43,592 bases of DNA from Lachnospiraceae bacterium (GTDB lineage Bacteria > Bacillota > Clostridia > Lachnospirales > Lachnospiraceae), in the NCBI GenBank assembly GCA_017439665.1, contig JAFSIS010000006.1, positions 1 to 43,592 of the forward strand. Reading direction: 5' to 3'. Positions 7,734 through 16,559 of the stretch are shown piece after piece. Position 1 is the stretch's first letter. Every line of letters starts with the position of its first letter. The notes under the pieces are model-generated. The model had not been told where the DNA came from, ran no database searches, and was given only the letters and a program-made list of their open reading frames with translations. A program made the translations under genes and the position numbers.

Positions 7734-9290
7734 TTAAGTTGCCTCCTTGACCAGCAGAATTTTCTGTCCTTTCTGAAGACTGTCTGAGGTCAGCTGATTC
7801 AGGCTGCGTATGGAATCTGTGGAGACCATATATCTTTTCCCTACATCCCACAGACTCTCCTCCTGATCGGCAAAATACACGACGATCCCCGGTAAGCCAT
7901 TGATCTTTTCCGGCGAAAGTGGTCCCGTCTGTACCCGGTTAAGTGTTGGCTGTTCCCAGTTCTCTCCCAGGAGAATTTCCAGGCTCACCACAGCTTTGAT
8001 CTCTATAGTCTCTCCATCCAGAAGGGTTCCCTTCAGATTTTCTAAAATGGGAATAACCTTCCAGAAGGAACGCTCTGTCAGCACAGAACTCTCTGCCAGA
8101 TGGGAATAGGGAATTTCTCCCCGGATAACTTCATAAGGTTTTTCTTCATTTTCCGTCAGGCAGAGTATGGAAACTGCTGCTACCCCTTCTATGGATAATC
8201 CGGCTTCACTCATTTCCGTCTCCTGAGGAAGAAGGCAGCCTTCCACATGGCAGACCTGAAGGATTTTAGCCGGAAGGGCAGCTGCAGAAAAAATTCGTGA
8301 CAGCTTTATCCTTCCCTGCTGCTTATCCCGGATGATCCTTCTATAGCCGAGAAGGTATTCCGGAAGCACTTCCTTCGAGGTAGCATAAATATCGGTGATC
8401 ATCTCCCACTCCCGGTTTTCCAGAAGGCGAATAGGCAGATCCAGAACCATTTCCAGCTCCAGCATTCTTGCCTCACCGTCATAATCTTCTTTCACCGCCA
8501 GATTCCGTGATCCCACTACAGGCTGGATATCTGCAAGCATTCCACTTCTGCTTCCCGCACATTCCACATTTCCACTGAAAGGTATGGTGGAAGAAAACTG
8601 TTTAACAGGGCGTCCCTCTCCTTCTCCCTCATAAAGAAAGAACAGATGGACCTCTCCCTGTATTCCGATACTGTCCTCCAGTGGATGAAGTTCCCATTTT
8701 CCCAGCTCCAACGACTTCCACAAGACCTCCTGTACTGCCGGCAGGTTAGCAGGAAGCTCAAGTTCCTCGCGAATGCGCAGGATATCCTTTCCCTCCACTG
8801 CGAGTACCGATTGTTCCACCATCTCACGCTTAACTTCCAGCCCCTGGGAATCGGAAAGACCGATAGGAATCTCCTCATCATACAGCTGGCGGGCACTTAC
8901 ATTGAAGCAGACCAGTGCACGGATACTGATCTTTCGGGAATTGATCAGACCGGTCCGAAAATCCTCCAGCTGAATACTCACCTCTGCCTGATCCGGAGAA
9001 TCCACCCCTTCCGCCCTGATTTTTTCTTCAAAAGGAATCTCTCCCTGCAGCCTGTACATTCCCCTCTCTTCATCGGAACGGATCAGCAGCTCATAGGCCA
9101 GCTTTCCCCTGACCAGCACCACATCCTTTCCCGGCCGGATCTCTTCTGTGATCATTTCCGTATGCTCCAGAAGAATAGCTTCTGCATCCGGATTTCTGTC
9201 ACTGATGGTTTTATCCTCTTCCAGGGTGAGCTGACTGTTGATCCGGCACTTGCTTCGTTCCATATGTAAATTGGCTTTCACTAATTCCAC
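7734..9290 (-). CDS. sipL: SipL-like spore coat assembly protein (SPOCS repeats plus LysM)
   Basis: In Clostridioides difficile SipL binds the coat ATPase SpoIVA through its LysM domain and is needed to anchor the coat to the forespore. This 518-residue protein has the same architecture and size: tandem DUF3794/SPOCS-type beta regions over about residues 30-430, then a C-terminal LysM (about 470-515; QEESLWDVGKRYMVSTDSI, LNQL). Start is GTG at 9290 with TAAGGAGG seven bases upstream. That site is one arm of a hairpin that also looks like the pyrD terminator, and a sigmaE-like promoter lies in the hairpin loop and left arm. The mother-cell expression this implies agrees with the known role. 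Confidence 0.88.
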   Translation of the reverse strand: MELVKANLHMERSKCRINSQLTLEEDKTISDRNPDAEAILLEHTEMITEEIRPGKDVVLVRGKLAYELLIRSDEERGMYRLQGEIPFEEKIRAEGVDSPDQAEVSIQLEDFRTGLINSRKISIRALVCFNVSARQLYDEEIPIGLSDSQGLEVKREMVEQSVLAVEGKDILRIREELELPANLPAVQEVLWKSLELGKWELHPLEDSIGIQGEVHLFFLYEGEGEGRPVKQFSSTIPFSGNVECAGSRSGMLADIQPVVGSRNLAVKEDYDGEARMLELEMVLDLPIRLLENREWEMITDIYATSKEVLPEYLLGYRRIIRDKQQGRIKLSRIFSAAALPAKILQVCHVEGCLLPQETEMSEAGLSIEGVAAVSILCLTENEEKPYEVIRGEIPYSHLAESSVLTERSFWKVIPILENLKGTLLDGETIEIKAVVSLEILLGENWEQPTLNRVQTGPLSPEKINGLPGIVVYFADQEESLWDVGKRYMVSTDSIRSLNQLTSDSLQKGQKILLVKEAT

Positions 9291-9297
9291 AAAAAAA

Positions 9298-9338
9298 CCT
9301 CCTTAAGTCTACCTGTTATACTGTATGACTTAAGGAGG
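9298..9338 (-). terminator. Terminator-like hairpin that contains the sipL Shine-Dalgarno
   Basis: Perfect 12-bp inverted repeat (arms 9298-9309 and 9327-9338, loop 17 nt). In the minus-strand RNA the 3' arm GACUUAAGGAGG holds the sipL ribosome binding site and is followed directly by seven U and the GTG start. Transcripts reading through from pyrD should stop here or have the site hidden. Confidence 0.75.
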
Positions 9339-9348
9339 CCGTTTATGC
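9320..9348 (-). promoter_or_regulatory. SigmaE-like promoter of sipL
   Basis: GCATAAA (9348-9342), 14 bp, CATACAGT (9327-9320) on the minus strand. The -10 matches the sigmaE consensus CATACAnT. The predicted start falls in the hairpin loop near 9313, so the transcript lacks the upstream arm. Confidence 0.65.
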
Positions 9349-9351
9349 TTC

Positions 9352-10254
9352 TTATTTTACGCAGCCGATAATGTCTGTCAGGCTGTCTATCTTTTCCTTT
9401 TCCATAAAGGCTTCTATACCTTCAATGGTCTGGGTGGTGGCATAGGGATTGACAAAGTTCATGGCTCCCACTGCCACACCGGTTGCACCGGCCATCATAA
9501 ATTCCAGGGCATCCTCTGCGTTACCGATTCCCCCCATTCCGATGATAGGAATTTTTACTGCATTTGCCACCTGATAAACCATGCGTACGGCTACCGGCTT
9601 AATGGCAGGCCCAGACAGGCCGCCGGTCTTATTGGCCAGGGCAAACTGACGCTTATAGATATCAATCTTCATTCCCGTAAGGGTGTTGATCAGGGACAGG
9701 GCATCCGCCCCGGCTGCCTCTGCTGCCCGTGCCATCTCGGCAATATCCGTAACGTTGGGACTGAGCTTCATGATCACCGGCTGGCGGGCATGCTTTTTGA
9801 TCTGAGCAGTGATTTCTGACAGAGCACAGGTATTCTGCCCAAAGGCAATGGCCCCTTCCTTTACGTTGGGACAGGAAACGTTTATCTCCAGCATATCTAC
9901 CTCCGTGTCCCCCAGCTTTTCCACTACCTCCAGATAATCCTCCACGGTTTTTCCACAGACATTCACAATGACACGAGTGTCAAACTGTTTCAAAAACGGC
10001 AGATCCCGTTCCAGAAACACATCAATTCCCGGATTTTGCAGGCCAATGGCATTTAACATACCGCCGTAGCATTCTGCCACCCTGGGGGTAGGATTACCCG
10101 GCCAGGGATAGGAGGCCACCCCCTTAGTCACCACCGCTCCTAATCGGTTCAGATCCACAAACTCCCCATATTCCATGCCGGAGCCAAAGGTTCCGGAGGC
10201 CGTCATGACGGGATTTTTAAACTCAACTCCTGCTATCGTAACTTTCGTATTCAT
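9352..10254 (-). CDS. pyrD: Dihydroorotate dehydrogenase B, catalytic subunit
   Basis: Oxidises dihydroorotate to orotate in pyrimidine synthesis; class 1B enzymes pass electrons through PyrK to NAD. 300 residues. Features are the FMN-binding N-terminus (NPVMTASGTFG), LNAIGLQNPG, the active-site loop EINVSCPN with Cys128 in the family position, and GMGGIGNAEDALEFMMAGA near the C-terminus. ATG at 10254 is preferred over the adjacent TTG; both lie after AGGGAGAAGG. It follows pyrK by 25 bp in the order pyrC-pyrK-pyrD, and sipL lies 61 bp further on. Confidence 0.95.
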   Translation of the reverse strand: MNTKVTIAGVEFKNPVMTASGTFGSGMEYGEFVDLNRLGAVVTKGVASYPWPGNPTPRVAECYGGMLNAIGLQNPGIDVFLERDLPFLKQFDTRVIVNVCGKTVEDYLEVVEKLGDTEVDMLEINVSCPNVKEGAIAFGQNTCALSEITAQIKKHARQPVIMKLSPNVTDIAEMARAAEAAGADALSLINTLTGMKIDIYKRQFALANKTGGLSGPAIKPVAVRMVYQVANAVKIPIIGMGGIGNAEDALEFMMAGATGVAVGAMNFVNPYATTQTIEGIEAFMEKEKIDSLTDIIGCVK

Positions 10255-10279
10255 CAATCCTTCTCCCTCTACCTATTGA

Positions 10280-11056
10280 CTACAGCTCCAAATCCTCAGC
10301 CAGAAATACGGGTCCGTCGGTACAGATCCGTGCATTGTTTACATGGGAATGGTGGTCTGTTTCCCTGGTTTTACAGACACAGCCCAGGCAGGCACCTACA
10401 CCACAGGCCATCCTCTCCTCCAAAGACAGATAGGCGGGTATTCCCTTTTCGGCTGCATAGACCTTTATCGCCTTTAACATGGGCAGGGGTCCACAGGCAT
10501 AGATTATCTCTGCTCCAAGTCCCTCCTCGGAAATGATGTCCATCACGTTTCCCCGGGTTCCTGCACTTCCATCCTCAGTGGCCACAAAGACCTCTCCCTG
10601 TGCTGCCAGCTCATCCCGCAAAAAAAGCTGATCATTCCGATATCCTAAAAGAATCTGCTTTTTGGCCTGAAGCTCCTTTGCCAGCTGCAGCATGGGGGGA
10701 ATCCCGATTCCTCCGCCGATCAAAAAGACCTTTTTTCCTATTCCCGCTTCCAAGGGAAAGCCATTTCCTAAAATCCCCAGAAGGGCAGTCTCTTCTCCCG
10801 GTTTATAGGTGGAAAACTCCTTCGTTCCCTGTCCTGCCAGACGATAGACAAGACGCAGCCTGTTTAGCTGCCTGTCTGCTTCACAGATGCTGATGGGACG
10901 GGGAAGCAGGATACTTTTATCCCTTGGATATAGTCCCACGAACTGTCCCGGTCCCGCCTGAGAGGCCAGGTCGGTCTCAAGCCACAGATCATATATTCCT
11001 TCTGCCAGCTGTTTTTGGCTGACAACCTTTGCCCATTCCTTCTTTTTTCCTGCCAT
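10280..11056 (-). CDS. pyrK: Dihydroorotate dehydrogenase B, electron transfer subunit
   Basis: Flavin and 2Fe-2S subunit that carries electrons from PyrD to NAD. 258 residues. A ferredoxin-reductase-like FAD region (PGQFVGLYPRDKSILLPRPISI) is followed by an NAD-binding region (KVFLIGGGIGIPPMLQLAKEL) and a C-terminal iron-sulfur motif with Cys218, Cys223, Cys226 and Cys245 (spacing X4, X2, X18). Start ATG has a strong AGGAGG site. It sits between pyrC and pyrD; the 123-bp gap to pyrC carries two inverted repeats. Confidence 0.95.
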   Translation of the reverse strand: MAGKKKEWAKVVSQKQLAEGIYDLWLETDLASQAGPGQFVGLYPRDKSILLPRPISICEADRQLNRLRLVYRLAGQGTKEFSTYKPGEETALLGILGNGFPLEAGIGKKVFLIGGGIGIPPMLQLAKELQAKKQILLGYRNDQLFLRDELAAQGEVFVATEDGSAGTRGNVMDIISEEGLGAEIIYACGPLPMLKAIKVYAAEKGIPAYLSLEERMACGVGACLGCVCKTRETDHHSHVNNARICTDGPVFLAEDLEL

Positions 11057-11086
11057 ACTACCTCCTGCTGCAACTCAAATCTGGAT

Positions 11087-11172
11087 GAAGAATGCCGTAT
11101 TTCAAGCATTCTTCGGCGTGAAACTTAGAACTTCTTTGCGAAACAGTCATTGCTGTGAGCATTAGAAGTTCT
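11087..11172. repeat. Two inverted repeats between pyrC and pyrK
   Basis: GAAGAATGC (11087-11095) faces GCATTCTTC (11106-11114), and AGAACTTCT (11127-11135) faces AGAAGTTCT (11164-11172). Neither is followed by a useful T-run on the minus strand, so they look like RNA folding or processing elements in the pyr mRNA rather than terminators. Confidence 0.4.
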
Positions 11173-11179
11173 TTTTGCG

Positions 11180-12499
11180 CTACCTTTGTTCGTTATCTTC
11201 GTAGATTACTTTTCCCCTACAGATCGTTTTCTTCACCTTACCAAGCATCATTTTTCCCAAAAAAGGGGAGTTTTGTGATTTGGAAACGAAGCCTTCCACC
11301 TTCCATAATTCATTGGGATTAAAGAGTACCAGATCTGCCGGACCGCCTTCCTTCACATAACCTGCATTCAGATGATAAAGCCGTGCCGGAGCATGACTCA
11401 TCCTTTCCAAAAGATCCATCATGGGCATTCCCGCCTTTTCCACCAGCTGACCGATTCCCAGTGCCAGCGCCGTCTCCAGCCCCAGGATGCCGCTGGGTGC
11501 CTTAGTCAGCTCTCTGGCCTTGTCCTCTGGACTGTGGGGGGCATGGTCTGTGGCGATGAGATCCAGGGTTCCATCCTTGATTCCCTCAATAATGGCCTGC
11601 CTGTCCTCTTCCTCCCGTAAAGGGGGATTCATTTTGGCATTGGTTCCATGTTCGATCAAGGCATCCTGAGTCAGGGTGAAATGATGGGGGGTAGCCTCTC
11701 CGTGAAGCCGTTCTCCTCCGGGCATTGCCTTGGCCCTGCGTAAAAGCTCCACCGTCTCCTTGCAGCTGATATGCTGAATATTCAATACTGCCCCCGTTTC
11801 CAGAGCCAGCTTCAGATCCCGCTCCACGATGCTGCTTTCCGCTTCTCTGGGAGAGCCTCCTATGCCAAAATGTTGGGAGGCTTTTCCCTGATGGATTCCG
11901 TTATTAGTGATATAGGCCGGGTCCTCCTCATGAAGGCTTAAGGGAACGTTCAGGCGGGCACTGGCTTCCATGGCCTGTCTTAAGAGTCCTTCCTCCAAAA
12001 GAGGCATACCGTCATCCGTAAATCCCACTGCTCCTGCCTTCAACAGTCCTTCAAAGTCCACTGCTTCCTTCCCCAGCTGGCCTTTGCTCACACTGGTACA
12101 GGTCTCCACGCGGATATTCGTTTCCCGGCCTTTGTCCAGTACATATCGGAGTGTCTCTTCATTATCTACGGTGGGCTTCGTATTGGCCATCAACACCACC
12201 GTCGTGAAGCCCCCTCTGGCTGCTGCCAAACTTCCGCTGGCAATATCCTCTTTATACGTAAATCCCGGCTCCCGGAAGTGGACATGCACATCCACTAGTC
12301 CGGGACCCACGATCCATCCTTCTGCATCGATAATCTGAAGAGGTTCTTTTCCCCTGTCCGGAAAATAAGCCGGATTGGGCTCACCTGCCTCTGTCTTCCA
12401 GTTGATTTTAAGGATCTGTTCCTCCTGAATAAAAATATCGGCAATTCCTTCATAACCGCTCTCGGGGTCCATCAGATAACCGTTCTTGATCAACAGCAT
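11180..12499 (-). CDS. pyrC: Dihydroorotase
   Basis: Cyclises carbamoyl-aspartate to dihydroorotate in pyrimidine synthesis. 439 residues, the long class I type. Zinc-site motifs are visible: DVHVHFREPG with His72 and His74, a middle LSLHEED, LNIQHISCKE, and DLIATDHAPHS with the catalytic Asp. Start ATG has a GGAGG site. First gene of pyrC-pyrK-pyrD, following a PrcB-like lipoprotein gene by 48 bp. No PyrR attenuator was recognised ahead of it; carAB, pyrB, pyrE and pyrF are not in the window. Confidence 0.96.
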   Translation of the reverse strand: MLLIKNGYLMDPESGYEGIADIFIQEEQILKINWKTEAGEPNPAYFPDRGKEPLQIIDAEGWIVGPGLVDVHVHFREPGFTYKEDIASGSLAAARGGFTTVVLMANTKPTVDNEETLRYVLDKGRETNIRVETCTSVSKGQLGKEAVDFEGLLKAGAVGFTDDGMPLLEEGLLRQAMEASARLNVPLSLHEEDPAYITNNGIHQGKASQHFGIGGSPREAESSIVERDLKLALETGAVLNIQHISCKETVELLRRAKAMPGGERLHGEATPHHFTLTQDALIEHGTNAKMNPPLREEEDRQAIIEGIKDGTLDLIATDHAPHSPEDKARELTKAPSGILGLETALALGIGQLVEKAGMPMMDLLERMSHAPARLYHLNAGYVKEGGPADLVLFNPNELWKVEGFVSKSQNSPFLGKMMLGKVKKTICRGKVIYEDNEQR

Positions 12500-12547
12500 A
12501 CCTCTTCCTCCTTCATCCCATTTTCAGACAGAAGTATACCACATCTT

Positions 12548-12979
12548 CTACTGAAAAACCACCGGTAATCCCAGCTGGGTAGTCTTCAGCACCAGATAGG
12601 GATAGGATACTCCTCCCTCCTTATCCGGTTTTTTATCCGGCCCCATCAGGCAGGTATCCACGTAAAGGGCATTCTGGGTCATATAGAAATCCCTGACTGC
12701 TATGGAATAACCCCCACTTTCCTGTTTACCGTAGCCGATCACGATATAACGACTGCCTTCATCAACGTAGGTCAGCTTCATCACCTGCTCTTTCTTCAGC
12801 TCGATCAGTTCCAGAAGGCGTTCAGGTATATACGCTTCGGTTACGATCACAAAAGCAGCCTCCTTTCTCTCCTGTTCTTCAGGAACCAGCGTACAGCCTG
12901 CAATACCGGTCATAAGCAGGAACATAATTAGCATTCCCACTAGCTTTTCCTTCCTCGTTCTTTTTTCTTCCTTCACCAT
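12548..12979 (-). CDS. PrcB-like small lipoprotein
   Basis: 143 residues. After a basic N-terminus, a hydrophobic helix ends in a lipobox (MTGIAGC), so the protein is probably an outward-facing lipoprotein. The second half carries the pattern of the PrcB C-terminal domain: YIVIGYGKQESGGYSIAV, then a Pro/Asp-rich turn, and SYPYLVLKT. PrcB-type proteins support a dentilisin-like protease in Treponema; no protease is near here, so the role is open. Start ATG has a GGGGAG site. It precedes pyrC on the same strand, but a functional link is not evident. Confidence 0.7.
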   Translation of the reverse strand: MVKEEKRTRKEKLVGMLIMFLLMTGIAGCTLVPEEQERKEAAFVIVTEAYIPERLLELIELKKEQVMKLTYVDEGSRYIVIGYGKQESGGYSIAVRDFYMTQNALYVDTCLMGPDKKPDKEGGVSYPYLVLKTTQLGLPVVFQ

Positions 12980-13033
12980 TTTCTCCCCTCAGTCTCTTAA
13001 AGAAATATATTCTTTTTTCTCCCCCGCCATACC

Positions 13034-13062
13034 TTGTTTATGGAAGGGATTTCCTGTATACT
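13034..13062 (+). promoter_or_regulatory. SigmaA-type promoter of plsC
   Basis: TTGTTT (13034-13039), 17 bp, TATACT (13057-13062). A short hairpin, TGCTGCC-TC-GGCAGCA (13094-13109), stands directly before the AAAGGTG ribosome binding site. Confidence 0.6.
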
Positions 13063-13119
13063 ATAGGCGTTGATTTTTATGGGGAAAGGAGCCTGCTGCC
13101 TCGGCAGCAAAGGTGATTT

Positions 13120-13854
13120 ATGATTCGTTTTATTTGTGTTGTTCTTTTCGTGATCCTGTTTCTGATCTGCAGTATCCCACTGCTGATCCTGGAATGGATC
13201 CTTGGCCATTTCTATCCCGAATGGAAAAATAAAAGCTCCCTTGCCATCATCCGCTGGGCCTTCGGCGTCTGCCTGTGGTTTTCAGGAGTACAGGTCACCG
13301 TTCTGGGGGAGGAAAATATTCCTGCCGACCAGTCCGTTCTTTTTGTAGCAAACCACCGCAGCTATTTCGATATTCTGTTGACCTATGTACGGATGAAGCG
13401 TCCCTGCGGCTTCGTTGCCAAAAAAGAAATGGCCCGCTATCCCCTGTTAAGTAACTGGATGCGAAATATCCACTGTCTTTTTTTAGACCGTAAGGATATC
13501 AAGCAGGGACTGCAGACCATTCTGGCCGGAATCGATAAGCTCAAAAGCGGGATCAGCATCTTTATTTTTCCTGAAGGTACACGGAATAAAAGTGCCGACA
13601 CCTTCCTGCCCTTTCACGCAGGAAGCTTCAAGCTGGCAGAAAAATCCGGCTCTCCCATTATTCCCATTGCCATTAACAATGCAGGGGATATTTTTGAAGA
13701 CCATCTGCCCAAAATCAAAAAGACTCATGTGGTCATGGAATACGGAAAGCCTATTTATCCGAAGGATCTGGATAGAGAAGCGAAAAAAAATCTGGCCAAC
13801 CTTTGTCTGGGCCAGATTCAGTCCATGTATGAAAAAAATAAAGCTCTTGTATAA
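13120..13854 (+). CDS. plsC: 1-acyl-sn-glycerol-3-phosphate acyltransferase
   Basis: Acylates lysophosphatidic acid at the membrane to give phosphatidic acid. 244 residues. An N-terminal hydrophobic helix (about 3-28) is followed by the acyltransferase motifs: NHRSYFD with His79 and Asp84 (motif I), then the FPEGTRN motif III near residue 150-156 and the Pro-rich PIIPIAI. Start ATG has an AAAGGTG site. It has its own promoter and points against murF, with a large inverted repeat between their ends. Confidence 0.92.
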   Translation: MIRFICVVLFVILFLICSIPLLILEWILGHFYPEWKNKSSLAIIRWAFGVCLWFSGVQVTVLGEENIPADQSVLFVANHRSYFDILLTYVRMKRPCGFVAKKEMARYPLLSNWMRNIHCLFLDRKDIKQGLQTILAGIDKLKSGISIFIFPEGTRNKSADTFLPFHAGSFKLAEKSGSPIIPIAINNAGDIFEDHLPKIKKTHVVMEYGKPIYPKDLDREAKKNLANLCLGQIQSMYEKNKALV

Positions 13855-13919
13855 AGCAGAAGCTGCCTTTAGATTTTTTCTTTTACTTACTGTTATCCCT
13901 TGTTCGCGTGTTGCTACAC

Positions 13920-13988
13920 ACACCCTTTTAAAATGTCTGTGAATATCGGGCTAAAGTCCGCTCTTCACAGACATTTTTAAAAGGGTGT
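13920..13988. terminator. Large inverted repeat between plsC and murF ends
   Basis: A near-perfect 24-bp inverted repeat (13920-13943 and 13964-13988, one extra A in the second arm) encloses a 20-nt loop with its own CGG/CCG pair. It lies between two convergent genes and most likely ends transcripts from both sides, although no T-run follows the stem; the T-rich part is inside it. Confidence 0.6.
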
Positions 13989-14033
13989 CTTCGCAAATGC
14001 GTACAAGTGGATAATCAATAAGCTTAGAAAAAT

Positions 14034-15458
14034 CTACAGGCAGCTTTCCTTCATCCATTCTACGATCTCTTCAAAATGCATTCCGTGGGAAGCTTTCAAT
14101 AAAATAGTATCTCCTGAAGAAAGAGTTTTTTCTAACAGAGGATGAAGTTCCTCTTTATTTTCCACATAGTATACCTGTTCCTTAGTGAAGGTCTTTGTTG
14201 CCTCTGTCTCTTCAGCACAGGTGTTCAGGGCACTTTGGTACATGGCATGAGACAGCTTTCCTACACAGAACAGCAGATCCACCCGACCTTCGGCCGCGTA
14301 GGCTCCGATCTCCCCATGCAGCTTCTCTTCCTCTTCTCCCAGCTCGAACATATCTCCCAGAATAGCAACCCGTCTTCCTGAAGCCTCCTGCAGTAGATCC
14401 AGGGCGGCTTTCATGGATACCGGATTGGCATTGTAGCAGTCATCGATGACTACCCAGTCTTTCAACGACAGGATATGGCTTCTTCCCTTTACTGCTTCCA
14501 CCATCTGCATTCCCTTTCGGATCTCTTCCACAGAAAGTTCCAGGGCATCTGCCACTGCTGCTGCTGCCAGGGCATTCAACACCATATGCTCTCCCGGCAG
14601 GGGAATAACCACCTCATCTGCCTCTATCCGGCCGCCGATATGTATCCGGCTCCCCAAAAGTCCCATGGAAGTCTCCCTGCGGGTATGGTAATCATTGGCG
14701 GGATTTCTTCCGAAGGTGACCAGCTTCTCTCCCAGCCGTTCTTTTAACGTGATCAGCTTGTCATCATCCCCATTGATACAAACCAGTCCATCAGGATTCC
14801 AGAAATCCAGAATTTCTGACTTGGCCTTTAAGACTCCATCCCTGTCCCCCAGGGATTCCAGGTGGCATTGTCCGATATTGGTTATGACACATATGTCAGG
14901 TCTTGCCATTTCACTGAGACGGTGCATTTCTCCAAACTGACTGATCCCCATTTCCAGAACAGCAAGCTCATGCTCTTCACGAATCTGCAGAATAGTCAGG
15001 GGCAGTCCCACTTCATTATTAAAATTGCCCTGAGTTTTCCAAAGCCTATACCTGGCTGAAAGCACTCCCGCAATACATTCCTTGGTGCTGGTCTTCCCCA
15101 CACTTCCGGTAATCCCGATCACCTTGACCTCCAGCTGACTGCGGTAAAATGAAGCCACATCCTTCAGGGCCTGGAGGCTGTCCTCCACCAGAATGCAGGG
15201 ACCCGTCAGCTTCTCAGGAAGCTCTTCACAAATGACTGCCAGGGCTCCCTTTTCAAAAACCTCAGGAATAAACCGGTGGCCGTCCACCCGCTCGCCTCTA
15301 GTGGCAATGAACACAGCCTGGGGTACCAGAAGCCGGGAATCCAGCACTACTGCTGCTGCCTCCTTCTGCCCCAGCTCCTCGGTCAAAAGAGAGGAATCTC
15401 CTATGTACAGACTTCCCCTGCTGGCAAGGGTAAGGGTTTCAATAGTCAGATTTTTCAT
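14034..15458 (-). CDS. murF: UDP-N-acetylmuramoyl-tripeptide--D-alanyl-D-alanine ligase
   Basis: Adds the D-Ala-D-Ala dipeptide to the cytoplasmic peptidoglycan precursor. 474 residues in three Mur-ligase parts: an N-terminal substrate domain (DSRLLVPQAVFIATRGERVDGH), a central ATPase with the loop GITGSVGKTSTKE (115-127), and a C-terminal domain with DDCYNANPVSMKAAL and AILGDMFELGE. Its ATG overlaps the ddl stop by 4 bp (ATGA) and has an AAAGGAG site. The pair supplies and then uses the same dipeptide. Confidence 0.96.
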   Translation of the reverse strand: MKNLTIETLTLASRGSLYIGDSSLLTEELGQKEAAAVVLDSRLLVPQAVFIATRGERVDGHRFIPEVFEKGALAVICEELPEKLTGPCILVEDSLQALKDVASFYRSQLEVKVIGITGSVGKTSTKECIAGVLSARYRLWKTQGNFNNEVGLPLTILQIREEHELAVLEMGISQFGEMHRLSEMARPDICVITNIGQCHLESLGDRDGVLKAKSEILDFWNPDGLVCINGDDDKLITLKERLGEKLVTFGRNPANDYHTRRETSMGLLGSRIHIGGRIEADEVVIPLPGEHMVLNALAAAAVADALELSVEEIRKGMQMVEAVKGRSHILSLKDWVVIDDCYNANPVSMKAALDLLQEASGRRVAILGDMFELGEEEEKLHGEIGAYAAEGRVDLLFCVGKLSHAMYQSALNTCAEETEATKTFTKEQVYYVENKEELHPLLEKTLSSGDTILLKASHGMHFEEIVEWMKESCL

Positions 15459-16489
15459 GAAAGCTCCTTTTTTAATGCGATTTCCATTATTTTTTCACAC
15501 AGGGATTCAAAATCTATCCCTACCGCCGCTGCTTCCTGGGGAAGAAGAGAAGTAGGGGTCATGCCCGGAAGGGTATTGGCCTCCAGACAGTACACTCCGC
15601 CCTTTTCATCCATCATAAAATCCATTCTGGCATAGCCCTTCAGACGGAGGACCTGAAATACCCTTTCGGCTATCCCCTGCATCTTCCCGGTCAGTTCATC
15701 GGAAAGCTCTGCCGGACAGGTTTCCACCGCACTTCCTGCCTGGTATTTGTTTTTATAATCGTAAAAACCCTCAAGAGGAGCGATCTCGATCACCGGAAGA
15801 GCCTTTCCCTCCATGACACCTACGGAAAATTCCCTTCCCTTGATATAGGCTTCGATGACCACTTCTTTATCGTAACGGAAGGCCTCCTGCTTGGCCCTCT
15901 CATACTCTTCTTCAGTACGGGCAATGGATACCCCTACACTGGAGCCACCGGAACAGGATTTTACCACACAGGGAAGGGGAACCTTGCGTTCGTCTTTTTC
16001 CCCGGCCTTTAATTTCGTTCCCGGCGGAGTAGGAATGCTATGTACGGTAAAAAGCTCCTTGGTGATTCCTTTATCCATACAAAGGGCACTGCTGACATAG
16101 TCGGTACCGGTATAACGGATTCCCATAAGATCAAAGGCCGCCTGCAGCTTTCCGTTTTCCCCGTTTTCGCCATGCAGAGCAAGAAAAACCAGATCCGCCT
16201 GCTGGCAGATTTCCACCACATGGGGACCGAAAAAGCTTCTTCCTCCATCTTTTCGGAGAGCCTTCACCGACCGGATATCCGGATTGATCTCACCAATCTT
16301 TCCCACTTCCCTTGCCCAGTCTGTCTCCTGGATAAAAATATTTTCCCATTCTCCCTCATAGCCCAGATAAACATCCAGTAAAACAGCCTGATGCCCTCTG
16401 TTTTTTAAGGCTTTATAAATCATACTTCCGGAGCTTAAGGAAACATCTCTCTCCGTACTGATCCCTCCTGCCAAAACGACAACCTTCAT
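15455..16489 (-). CDS. ddl: D-alanine--D-alanine ligase
   Basis: Joins two D-alanines for peptidoglycan. 344 residues of the ATP-grasp fold: N-terminal VVVLAGGISTERDVSL, the LALHGENGENGKLQ motif, VVKSCSGGSSVGVSIA, and the magnesium-binding LEANTLPGMTPTSLLPQ. The omega loop reads FYDYKNKY with Tyr in the position expected of D-Ala-D-Ala rather than D-Ala-D-Lac ligases, so no sign of intrinsic vancomycin resistance. Start ATG has an AGGAGGAG site. It follows the GH9-like gene by 70 bp containing two small hairpins. Confidence 0.96.
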   Translation of the reverse strand: MKVVVLAGGISTERDVSLSSGSMIYKALKNRGHQAVLLDVYLGYEGEWENIFIQETDWAREVGKIGEINPDIRSVKALRKDGGRSFFGPHVVEICQQADLVFLALHGENGENGKLQAAFDLMGIRYTGTDYVSSALCMDKGITKELFTVHSIPTPPGTKLKAGEKDERKVPLPCVVKSCSGGSSVGVSIARTEEEYERAKQEAFRYDKEVVIEAYIKGREFSVGVMEGKALPVIEIAPLEGFYDYKNKYQAGSAVETCPAELSDELTGKMQGIAERVFQVLRLKGYARMDFMMDEKGGVYCLEANTLPGMTPTSLLPQEAAAVGIDFESLCEKIMEIALKKELS

Positions 16490-16559
16490 GATCTCTCTCC
16501 TCCTGCTGCCAAAGCAGCTTATTCCTTTTTTCCGGTTCCTGCCAGCGGCAGCTTCCTGT

